NCBI GenBank assembly: GCA_002395405.1
Contig: DGWX01000072.1
Coordinates: forward strand, 1 to 45,231
Origin: Christensenella sp. UBA4247
Lineage (GTDB): Bacteria; Bacillota; Clostridia; Christensenellales; CAG-1252
DNA: 45,231 bases
Direction: 5' to 3'
Both the position numbers and the translations under genes were made by a program. This document shows, one piece after another, positions 31,315-38,672 of the stretch. The notes under the pieces were generated by a model that was not told the DNA's origin, made no database searches, and saw nothing but the letters and a program-made list of their open reading frames with translations. How positions within the stretch are numbered: position 1 is the first letter of the stretch; each line of letters opens with the position of its first letter.

Positions 31315-32787
31315 ATGGAGATTCAATACAAAGAATTGCGATTCGGCTACGCCGAGCTTTACGAGGATCGTTTTGCCGTTGAAACGGAAGTGGATACGGC
31401 GGAAAGAGGCGGGATCGCCCGCGCGCTTTCGGTGGAAGCGGAGGCCAAGATCTCGGGTGTGGAACTGTTGCCGGGAGAAGCGAGAATAAGCGGCAAGGTC
31501 AACTATCGCCTTCTCTATCTCGACGAACAGGAGAAGATCTGCGGGCTGGATTATTTTAAGGATTTTGACTTTACGCTGCAAGGAGAGAATATCCGAGCGG
31601 ACGAAAAGTGGAATGCGGAGCTTGCTATCTCCGAAGCGACGAGTTCGGTAAGCGGGCAAACGGTTACGCTCGGCGCAGTGGTCGGCGTTTCTCTCCGAAC
31701 GTTCGGAGAAAAGGAGGAAAAAGCGGTTGCTTCCGTTTCGGGAGCGGAAGTAAGAGAAGGAAGCGCCGAAACGCAATCTTTGCTTGATAAAAAAGAAAGC
31801 ATAATCGAACTTGCAAAAGAAGAGGACGCGGGCGGAAACATAAAAAAGATCCTACTCTTTGACGTAACGGCGGCGTTGACGGATCGATCTTTCGGCGCGG
31901 ATAAAGCGACCGTAAGCGGAGAAGCGAAAGCGCACGTCGTGTATCTTCGCGAAGACGGAACGACCGCCGAAAGAAATTTTTCCTTCCCCTTTACGAAGGA
32001 AGAAGAAACGGCGGGCGGGAATGCGAGTTTCTTTCTCTCCGTAAAAAACGCGAGGATCGTTCTTTCGGGCGACGAGGAAAACGCGGAGATCGAGATCGAG
32101 ATCGCCTTATCTCTCATAACCCTTTTATACCAAGGAGAGAACGTCTCTTTCCTAACGGACGTTTTTTCGGAAGAAAAACAAACGAAAGAAACCTTCAAAA
32201 AAGTCGAATCGCGTTTGTTTAAGGAACAAAATTTCTTCAAAATGTCGCTCGGCGGCGGGATCGATCTCGAAAACGCGGCGGAAAGGATCGTTTCCGTTCG
32301 TCCGACCGGGATCGCGCTTGCGGATCTGAAAGCGGAGAACGGGTCGGTCAGGGCGGAAGGCGTGGCGTCTTTTGCCGCGGTGTACGAAAGCGAGGGAAGC
32401 TATTTTTCCTCTTCGGCGGAGCTTCCTTTCGCCTTTGATCTTCCCTTCTCCTGCGCGTCGGAAACGGACGAAGCGGAAGGGAGCGTTTCGATCTCCTCCG
32501 TCTCCGCGACTCTTTCTTCCGGCGGGGTGGTTCTGACGGCGGACGTCGCGCTTTCCGTTTTACTCTATCAAGACGCTTCTTTCTCCTTTCTGCAAGACGT
32601 GACCGAAGGGGAATCGCGCGAGGAAAACGAAAGCGGGATCAGCGTGTATTTTGCGGAAAAAGGGGAAGACTTATGGAAAATCGCAAAAGCGATGGGCGTT
32701 CTGCCGAGCCGACTTTTGAAGTCCAATCCGTTTCTCGAAGCTCCGCTTGACGAAGCGAAAAAAGTCCTTGTTTTCCGAGCAAAATAA
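31315..32787 (+). CDS. SPOCS (DUF3794) and LysM domain protein, spore-coat type
   Basis: 490 aa; GGGAGGGG 6 nt before the ATG. Three SPOCS-like beta domains (roughly 10-130, 150-275, 295-425), visible as repeated VEAEAKISGVELLPGEARISGKVNYRLLY-type strands and the matching AKAHVVYLREDG and ASFAAVYES copies, then a LysM-like C-terminus (about 440-490: VYFAEKGEDLWKIAKAMGV ... LLKSNPFL). This architecture is known from Clostridia and associated with spore coat or cortex assembly, which hints at a sporulating ancestry. No signal peptide. Acidic protein. Monocistronic, ending in a terminator. Confidence 0.87.
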   Translation: MEIQYKELRFGYAELYEDRFAVETEVDTAERGGIARALSVEAEAKISGVELLPGEARISGKVNYRLLYLDEQEKICGLDYFKDFDFTLQGENIRADEKWNAELAISEATSSVSGQTVTLGAVVGVSLRTFGEKEEKAVASVSGAEVREGSAETQSLLDKKESIIELAKEEDAGGNIKKILLFDVTAALTDRSFGADKATVSGEAKAHVVYLREDGTTAERNFSFPFTKEEETAGGNASFFLSVKNARIVLSGDEENAEIEIEIALSLITLLYQGENVSFLTDVFSEEKQTKETFKKVESRLFKEQNFFKMSLGGGIDLENAAERIVSVRPTGIALADLKAENGSVRAEGVASFAAVYESEGSYFSSSAELPFAFDLPFSCASETDEAEGSVSISSVSATLSSGGVVLTADVALSVLLYQDASFSFLQDVTEGESREENESGISVYFAEKGEDLWKIAKAMGVLPSRLLKSNPFLEAPLDEAKKVLVFRAK

Positions 32788-32799
32788 CAATTAGAGATG

Positions 32800-32829
32800 A
32801 AAAAAAAGGAGCTTGCGCTCCTTTTTTTT
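32800..32829 (+). terminator. Rho-independent terminator
   Basis: AAAAAGGAGC ttgc GCTCCTTTTTTTT directly after the SPOCS-LysM gene; A-run makes it usable on both strands. Confidence 0.93.
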
Positions 32830-32901
32830 ATAATAAACTTATACAATATTCTACTTCTTGAATAATGCTGCGATCCGGCTTCTGTATCGTACTTCTTCCG
32901 T

Positions 32902-33052
32902 CCCCGTTTCTTTCGAGAAACGAAGCAAAGGGGTGGGAAGGCAACGCACCACCGATTATTTCCTTCTCCGCTTTCGAGTTCCCCGTCTGCGGCTGCGCCG
33001 CGGGCGGGGTGAGGGCAGCGGCGACTGGCGAGGCGCCGCTTGTCCTAACAAG
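32902..33052. repeat. GC-rich cluster of four consecutive hairpins, non-coding
   Basis: Hairpins: GTTTCT-TTCG-AGAAAC within CCCC/GGGG (32902-32933); a 13-bp stem CCCCGTCTGCGGC / GCCGCGGGCGGGG, perfect if two G-T pairs are allowed, loop TGC (32981-33009); AGCGGCG/CGCCGCT (33017-33040); CTTGT-CCTA-ACAAG (33039-33052). Base composition is far richer in GC than the flanks. An open frame crosses it on each strand but neither looks like protein. It may be a repeat element or structured RNA. Confidence 0.6.
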
Positions 33053-33065
33053 CACACGTACTCCT

Positions 33066-33236
33066 GTCAATGGAGAAGTGCGCGAGCGAAACAAGGAAGG
33101 AAAGTCTGAGCTGAAAAAATCGGAAGCGGACTTTATCGCGATCAAGGGCAGCCAAAAGTATTACGTTCAGTCCGCTTTCGAGATGCCTTCGCAGGACAAA
33201 ACGGTTAAGAGTAAAAGAGATTTGACCGCGTTACTT
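33066..33236 (+). pseudogene. Remnant of a DUF4143 AAA-type ATPase, C-terminal fragment
   Basis: In the frame of 33066 the translation NGEVRERNKEGKS...EADFIAIKGSQKYYVQSAFEMPSQDKTVKSKRDL matches the C-terminal nuclease-like part of DUF4143 ATP-binding proteins, where E-V-D-F-x-A-x-x-G-x-x-x-Y-Y-I-Q-S-A is the norm. No ATPase part lies upstream and the frame runs on into unrelated sequence, so only about 55 residues of a once about 400-aa gene survive. The acidic EVDF is already EADF. Confidence 0.7.
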
Positions 33237-33292
33237 TGCGAGTTCATGTCCTATTTCGTATGTAGCAAAGTGAGGCATGACGGCTTTTGCTA

Positions 33293-33321
33293 TTGACTTC
33301 TTTTAATGGAATACCTATAAT
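33293..33321 (+). promoter_or_regulatory. Promoter of the two-component system
   Basis: -35 TTGACT (33293-33298), 17-bp spacer, perfect -10 TATAAT (33316-33321). Confidence 0.88.
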
Positions 33322-33347
33322 TACAGTAGCATTAAAGGCGGTTGAAG

Positions 33348-34610
33348 ATGACTAGCAACGTGATTTTTAATGTGACGGTGTGTATCATTGGCGTTTTGAT
33401 TTTTACGATACACGCGGTCAATATAATCATCAAAAAACAGAAGCGCAAGGATGAGAGAGATCTCCTTGTCTTTTTGCTGTTTACGATCGTTCACTTTTCG
33501 ACGTACCTTGCGTTTTCGATTGTCAAACATTATTACACGTCCGACGCATACGTGATAACGTTTTATACCATCTTCTATATTATGAACAACATAGAGGTGC
33601 TGCTACTCCTCAAATATATGCTGTCCTACGTGGATTTGGAGACGAAGACGATCAACGTAATAGCCGCTGTCAACATCTCGCTTTTTGTGATTTTTCTCGT
33701 GCTGGATATCGTAAATAGCTTCACGGGCATCTTTTTCAGCGCGGAAAACGGCGAGTATCGTAGAAGCAAATATATGATCGTTTCGCAGGGATATCAAATC
33801 GTCATATTTGCGACGGTTTTCTTTGTGACGGCATTCAATAAAAAACTGGTTGTAAGAGAGAAGATCGCGTTTGCGATATACTGCCTGCTTCCTTCCGTGG
33901 CTATCGTATTGCAAAACGCGTTTAAGGGCTATGCGATCGCCTATGCGTCGATCATATTTGCGGTTGAAATACTGTTCCTTTTCTTAAACTTGCAAAAGAC
34001 TATCGCGCTTTCAAAGGAAGAAGAAAAGAACAAGGAAGCGCAGATAAAAATAATGCTTTCTCAGATACAGCCGCATTTTATTTATAATGCGTTGTCTTCA
34101 ATATCCACGCTTATCACGATCGATCCCGATAAAGCGCAGGAGGCGCTCGACGAGTTTACGGAGTATCTCCGTCACAATCTGTCTTCGCTCACGGAAACGC
34201 GCCTCATAAACTTCAAGGACGAAATGAAACACATAAGAACGTACGTGTCCCTTGAAAAGCTGCGTTTTAACGACAGAATAAACGTCGTGTATGACATACA
34301 AACGGAGGATTTTCCCGTACCGCCTCTATGCATTCAGCCGATCGTTGAAAACGCGATCAAGCACGGCATTTTGAAAAAACTCGAGGGCGGGATCTTGTCC
34401 ATAAAGACGTATGAGACAGACAGCGATTATGTAGTCGAGATCGTTGACAACGGTGTGGGATTCAATATAGACGACGTCAATTTTGAAGAAAATAAGCACA
34501 TCGGGCTCAATAATATCAAATACAGAATCGATACGATGTGTCACGGCAAAATCAGCATTGACAGCAAAGTAGGCGAGGGCACAAAGGTTGTCGTCACATT
34601 TGCCAAGTGA
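33348..34610 (+). CDS. LytS/YehU-type sensor histidine kinase
   Basis: 420 aa from the ATG at 33348 (AAAGGCGG upstream; a TTG at 33342 lies too close to it). About six membrane spans in residues 5-220 with short loops, so it senses within or near the membrane. Then a His_kinase domain with SQIQPHFIYNALSSI (phospho-acceptor histidine about 241) and a GHKL ATPase: VPPLCIQPIVENAIKHG (N-box), EIVDNGVGF (G1), GLNNIKYRID (G2). This family partners with LytTR regulators, but here the regulator downstream is a different type. It begins the accessory segment that continues to the window end. Confidence 0.92.
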   Translation: MTSNVIFNVTVCIIGVLIFTIHAVNIIIKKQKRKDERDLLVFLLFTIVHFSTYLAFSIVKHYYTSDAYVITFYTIFYIMNNIEVLLLLKYMLSYVDLETKTINVIAAVNISLFVIFLVLDIVNSFTGIFFSAENGEYRRSKYMIVSQGYQIVIFATVFFVTAFNKKLVVREKIAFAIYCLLPSVAIVLQNAFKGYAIAYASIIFAVEILFLFLNLQKTIALSKEEEKNKEAQIKIMLSQIQPHFIYNALSSISTLITIDPDKAQEALDEFTEYLRHNLSSLTETRLINFKDEMKHIRTYVSLEKLRFNDRINVVYDIQTEDFPVPPLCIQPIVENAIKHGILKKLEGGILSIKTYETDSDYVVEIVDNGVGFNIDDVNFEENKHIGLNNIKYRIDTMCHGKISIDSKVGEGTKVVVTFAK

Positions 34611-34616
34611 GGATTT

Positions 34617-35387
34617 ATGAAAGTACTTCTTGTCGACGATGAAGAACTACAACTCATTCGTATAGAAAGCGCAGCCAAGAAGGCGCTGCCGGAGGACAGT
34701 GAGTTTTTCTCTTATACGAACCCGGTGCTTGCGTATGAAGAGAATGTAAACAAGAAGTTCGACATCGCTTTTCTCGACATAGAAATGCCGCAAGTTAGCG
34801 GCATACAGCTTGCAAAAAAGCTCAAGAAAGTCAATCCGCTCGTAAACGTGATTTTTGTCACGGCATACGACAATTATGCGCTTGAAGCATACCGGCTCCA
34901 CGCCTCCGGATATATTACAAAACCCGTCAACGAAAAGAAGATAAGAGAAGAAATAAACGGTCTCAGATACCAAGTTTCGCTCGAACATACGCACAAAATC
35001 GAGTGCAAATGTTTTGGCAATTTCGAGGTGTTTGCGAGCGGTGTTCCGCTCAAATTTCAGAGGAGTAAATCCAAGGAGCTTTTTGCTTATCTTGTGGACA
35101 GGGAAGGGGCGGCAATAAACATCAACGAACTCAACGCCGTCCTATGGGAAGAGGATCACAAGTCGTATCTCAGAAACCTCATTGCAGACATCCAATCGAC
35201 GCTAGCCGGCGTGCACGCGAGCGACGTTTTTGTCAAACGTTACAACGAATGCTATGTGGATATCGACAAAATTGACTGCGACGCCTACGAGTATAAGCGC
35301 GGAAACCCCGACGCCATAAGGATGTACCGCGGAGAGTATATGACGCAGTATCCGTGGGCGCTCTTTGATGATGAATTTAAGCATTAA
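34617..35387 (+). CDS. Response regulator with SARP-like winged-helix output domain
   Basis: 256 aa. Receiver domain residues 1-120: acidic pocket DDEE at 7-10, phospho-acceptor Asp54 in AFLDIEMPQVSG, switch Thr in FVTAYDNYALEA, lysine in ITKPVN. The output part (about 130-240) reads KCFGNFEVFASGVPLKFQRSKSKELFAYLVDREGA, the start of an OmpR-fold DNA-binding domain of the SARP/BTAD group, not a LytTR domain. Full-length SARPs continue with a BTAD helical domain, which is missing here. It starts 6 bp after the kinase stop. Candidate target: the 11-bp direct repeats at 35415-35436. Confidence 0.88.
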   Translation: MKVLLVDDEELQLIRIESAAKKALPEDSEFFSYTNPVLAYEENVNKKFDIAFLDIEMPQVSGIQLAKKLKKVNPLVNVIFVTAYDNYALEAYRLHASGYITKPVNEKKIREEINGLRYQVSLEHTHKIECKCFGNFEVFASGVPLKFQRSKSKELFAYLVDREGAAININELNAVLWEEDHKSYLRNLIADIQSTLAGVHASDVFVKRYNECYVDIDKIDCDAYEYKRGNPDAIRMYRGEYMTQYPWALFDDEFKH

Positions 35388-35414
35388 AAAGTAAATATTT
35401 TTCCAAATCGCCCA

Positions 35415-35450
35415 TTTGTGGCACTTTTGTGGCACTTGAAATGGTAGTAT
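35415..35450 (+). promoter_or_regulatory. Two 11-bp direct repeats plus -10-like box; candidate SARP operator/promoter
   Basis: TTTGTGGCACT at 35415-35425 and again at 35426-35436 (perfect, head to tail), then 8 bp, then TAGTAT (35445-35450) as a -10-like box. There is no good -35. SARP-type activators bind 11-bp-spaced direct repeats that replace the -35, with about 8 bp to the -10. The gene immediately upstream encodes such a regulator, and the surface-protein operon follows. Confidence 0.65.
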
Positions 35451-35470
35451 TAGTTTGATATTACTGTTTT

Positions 35471-35502
35471 TCTATTCCGACAGACTCGAATAACGGAATA
35501 GA
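35471..35502 (+). promoter_or_regulatory. 9-bp inverted repeat in the leader of the surface-protein operon
   Basis: TCTATTCCG (35471-35479) and CGGAATAGA (35494-35502) are perfect complements separated by 14 nt, 2 nt before the ATG. In RNA this hairpin would cover the translation-initiation region; in DNA it could be an operator. No T-run follows, so it is not a terminator. Confidence 0.7.
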
Positions 35503-35504
35503 AA

Positions 35505-38500
35505 ATGGACGAACGTATGAAGAGTAAAACCGCAAAAATCTGTCTGCTTTTGATTATCGCACTCTGTGGGATTCTCTTGCTTTACAGCTGCAGTCGCGTG
35601 GTCATCATAAACGGTATTCGCATGAAGGACGACAGCGTGATTGAAATTGCGATAGGCGATTTTTCTTATGACGGCAAGAAGGTCGTCGTCGTATATGCGG
35701 ACGGTGACACAAAGGAAGTCGATTTGACGGAAGATATGATCCCCGAGTCCGAGAGGCTGAAGTTTTTCAAAATGGGAGAGCAAGAAGTCAAAGTCGTGTA
35801 TGGCGGCACCTATGTGACGACGATGAAGATCAACGTTTCGCGTCACGAGTTTGATGACATATACGCGCTTGAAGGGTACACCTGCGTTTATGACGGACAG
35901 CCGCACAAAGTCACGCTCAATCACGATTTGCCGGAAGGCGCGACGATAGAGTACATTTACGGCAACACGTTCACAAGCGCCGGCACTTACGACGTCGTCG
36001 GAGTGATCTCAAAGGAGGGATACGTTTCAAAAACCCTCTCGGCTCAACTGGTCATCGAAAAAGCCGATTACGATACGACTGCGCTCACGTTTGAGAGCAA
36101 AACGTTCGTCTACGACGGAACGGTGAAGCAAATAGAGGCGCAAAACGTTCCCGAAAACGTCAACGTGACTTATAGCGTATACGCGGAAAATATACTGATC
36201 TCAAATGCGGTCAACGCGGGTACTTATCGCGTCGTCGCGCGTTTTGAAAGCAGTAATTCGAACTTCAATATCATCGCTCCCAAACAAGCGACCTTGACGA
36301 TCAAAAAAGCCGATTATGATATGTCGGCGGTTTCCTTCACCGATAAAGAGAAGACCTACGACGGACAAAACTTCGTTCCGTCTTTGGACGCGTCTTCCGT
36401 GCTTCCCGCGGGTGTGACGGTCACTTTTGCGTGCTATGACGCGGACGGAAATCCCGTCTCTTCCAACGCGTACGCGGGCGAATATAGGATGGTCGCGCGC
36501 TACGCGAGCAATTCCAAAAACTACAACGCTATCCCCGATATGCAGGCAAAACTCGTCGTGAACAAGCGAGTGATAGCACTCGGCGACGACGTTTTGTTTG
36601 ATGACAAGACGGCTGACTTTGACAGCCAAGTGCATTCGGTCAGCATATCCGGCGAATTGCCGACAGGCGTTTTTGTCACGTACGAGAACAATGACCAAAC
36701 GTATGCGGGCGAGTATGAAGTGGTGGCGCATTTCAACGCGGAAAATCCGAACGAGACGGTTGACGTGCAAGAACTCATGGCATACCTCATCATCAATCCC
36801 GTTCACGGCAGTCTTACAGTCGACGGACACACTGTGTCCGCGGCCGACCTTGTCTATGACAAAGAGGCGTACGCGATGAGCGTCGCCGGACTCGATACGG
36901 ACGTCTATCGCATCACTTCGTTTGCCTTCTATCTTGACGGCGAGGACGACAGGAGAACCGTTTGGGGCGACCCGAGCGACGCACTCGTGCCGGGAACGAC
37001 GTACCGCTATACGATCGAGTTTGCATATATTGACGAAAACCTCGCAAAAAGCATCTCTTTGCCAATGGCGTCGGGAACGTATACGTACGACGAAATTTTG
37101 ATGGAAGACAAAGTCGTGACTTATGACGGCACGGCAAAGATCATCGAAGCGCAAAACGTCGCTCAAGGCACGCATGCTCAGTATGAGATATACTCGGCAG
37201 GCACCAAGGTCGAAGAGGCGATAAACGCGGGAGAATACCTTGTCAAGGCGTTCGTTCTTCGCGACGGGTCGGAGCGCGTGCTCTATGAATTCAGCGCGAC
37301 TCTCACGATAGACAAATATGAATACGATATGTCCGGCGTGACGTTTGAAGACAAAGTCGAGACTTATGACGGAACGCAAAAAACCATGGCGCCGCAAGAC
37401 GTGCCCGCAGGCGTGGAAGTCAGATATGAATACAAGCAAAACGGTGCGACAGTCAGCGCGGAAGGCGTCGTAAGCGCAGGCGAATATACCGTCGTCGTAC
37501 ATTTTATCGTGGACCTTGTAAATTATGTGGCAATCGACGATATGGAAGCGACTCTCACGATCAACAAAGCCACTGTGAACGCTACGCTTTCGGACAAAAA
37601 GTGGAAGGATGACGGCGAACCGTATTATCCGGGTCTTGAGGACGGATATTTCATCCCGTATGGAGCAAAGTATGAAATCGTCACAACAAAAGGCGGCGTA
37701 CAAGTTGATTATTGCGATGGCCCCGGCGTTTACACCGTGGAAGCGCATTTCACAATCGACGAAGACAACGTCAATCCGCAAGAAGATTTGTCCGCCACGA
37801 TCCGCATATACAATATTGCGCTTGAAGGTGTCGTCATATTTGAAGACAGAGAGCTCTCTTTTGACACAAATTCATGGGGAATAGAAGCAAAAGCGGTGCC
37901 TTCAGGCGTCAACGTGACGTACGAATACTATAAGGGCAACGAGTTCATCAGCAACTATAAAGTTAAATATGCAGGGGAGTATACGGTCATTGCTCACTTT
38001 ACACCTAAAAATTCCGGCGACACTTTGGACGTCGACGAGATGCGCGCAACGCTCACAATCACCCACTTAACGTATGATATTAAACGTCAAGTGTTGAAAC
38101 GTGACGTTGAACCTACTGATTTTTGGTATAACCCGGAAACAAAAAGTATTAACTTTAAGTTGCCAAGCACCTTCTTTGTAGTGAAGCGAATCTATATAAA
38201 TGACAGCAATGATTGGCACGAGGTTATGTTTGGCCCTATGAGCGAAGGATTCACCAACGACAACGGCCAGGCCTATCATTACATTGTGGAGTTCGACTAT
38301 ATCACGGATGACGAAGATTTCAGGGCGAGTGCCGACGTTGGACGCGAGAGCGGGTACTTCACGTATGAGCAAATCACAAAAGGAAATTTGAAAAAAATCA
38401 GCAATTTTATATATATGAAAGACAAAACCGTAACGTACGACGGCGAGATTCACACAAACGAGTATGAAGAGGTGCCAAACAGAATTTGGGACAGGGATGA

Positions 38501-38669
38501 CGTCACCGTCACGTATGAATATCTTGACAGCAACAATCAAGTGGTCAGCACGACAGGCGTTTCGGAAGTCGGAACTTACAGGGTCGTCGCACATATTGTA
38601 GCGAACGATCCGACCGCAACGCTTGAAGTGGATGAAATGCGCGCAAAACTCACGATAACGGAGGGATAA
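35505..38669 (+). CDS. Large surface lipoprotein with MBG-type Ig-like repeats
   Basis: 1054 aa (an ATG at 35517 is an alternative start). Signal sequence with basic MKSKTAK, hydrophobic core and lipobox LLYSC (Cys about 29), so anchored to the outside of the membrane. Residues about 105-1054 hold about eight repeats of roughly 80-100 aa with the plan YDG...VPxGVxVTYEY...AGEYTVVAHF...ATLTI, the pattern of MBG/Ig-like folds in Clostridia and lactobacilli adhesins. One non-repeat insert lies about 425-520. Start region lacks a strong Shine-Dalgarno and is covered by the 35471-35502 hairpin. The next gene begins 3 bp after its stop. Probable adhesin or structural stalk. Confidence 0.85.
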   Translation: MDERMKSKTAKICLLLIIALCGILLLYSCSRVVIINGIRMKDDSVIEIAIGDFSYDGKKVVVVYADGDTKEVDLTEDMIPESERLKFFKMGEQEVKVVYGGTYVTTMKINVSRHEFDDIYALEGYTCVYDGQPHKVTLNHDLPEGATIEYIYGNTFTSAGTYDVVGVISKEGYVSKTLSAQLVIEKADYDTTALTFESKTFVYDGTVKQIEAQNVPENVNVTYSVYAENILISNAVNAGTYRVVARFESSNSNFNIIAPKQATLTIKKADYDMSAVSFTDKEKTYDGQNFVPSLDASSVLPAGVTVTFACYDADGNPVSSNAYAGEYRMVARYASNSKNYNAIPDMQAKLVVNKRVIALGDDVLFDDKTADFDSQVHSVSISGELPTGVFVTYENNDQTYAGEYEVVAHFNAENPNETVDVQELMAYLIINPVHGSLTVDGHTVSAADLVYDKEAYAMSVAGLDTDVYRITSFAFYLDGEDDRRTVWGDPSDALVPGTTYRYTIEFAYIDENLAKSISLPMASGTYTYDEILMEDKVVTYDGTAKIIEAQNVAQGTHAQYEIYSAGTKVEEAINAGEYLVKAFVLRDGSERVLYEFSATLTIDKYEYDMSGVTFEDKVETYDGTQKTMAPQDVPAGVEVRYEYKQNGATVSAEGVVSAGEYTVVVHFIVDLVNYVAIDDMEATLTINKATVNATLSDKKWKDDGEPYYPGLEDGYFIPYGAKYEIVTTKGGVQVDYCDGPGVYTVEAHFTIDEDNVNPQEDLSATIRIYNIALEGVVIFEDRELSFDTNSWGIEAKAVPSGVNVTYEYYKGNEFISNYKVKYAGEYTVIAHFTPKNSGDTLDVDEMRATLTITHLTYDIKRQVLKRDVEPTDFWYNPETKSINFKLPSTFFVVKRIYINDSNDWHEVMFGPMSEGFTNDNGQAYHYIVEFDYITDDEDFRASADVGRESGYFTYEQITKGNLKKISNFIYMKDKTVTYDGEIHTNEYEEVPNRIWDRDDVTVTYEYLDSNNQVVSTTGVSEVGTYRVVAHIVANDPTATLEVDEMRAKLTITEG

Positions 38670-38672
38670 GCG

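Noticed and set aside
32865..33060. N-terminal part of the open frame running into the DUF4143 remnant
   Set aside because: It translates a string of GC hairpins; only the part after about 33066 looks like protein.
36201..37781. 526-codon open frame antisense to the MBG-repeat gene
   Set aside because: Mirrors the repeats of the sense gene; no start signal; composition typical of an antisense shadow.
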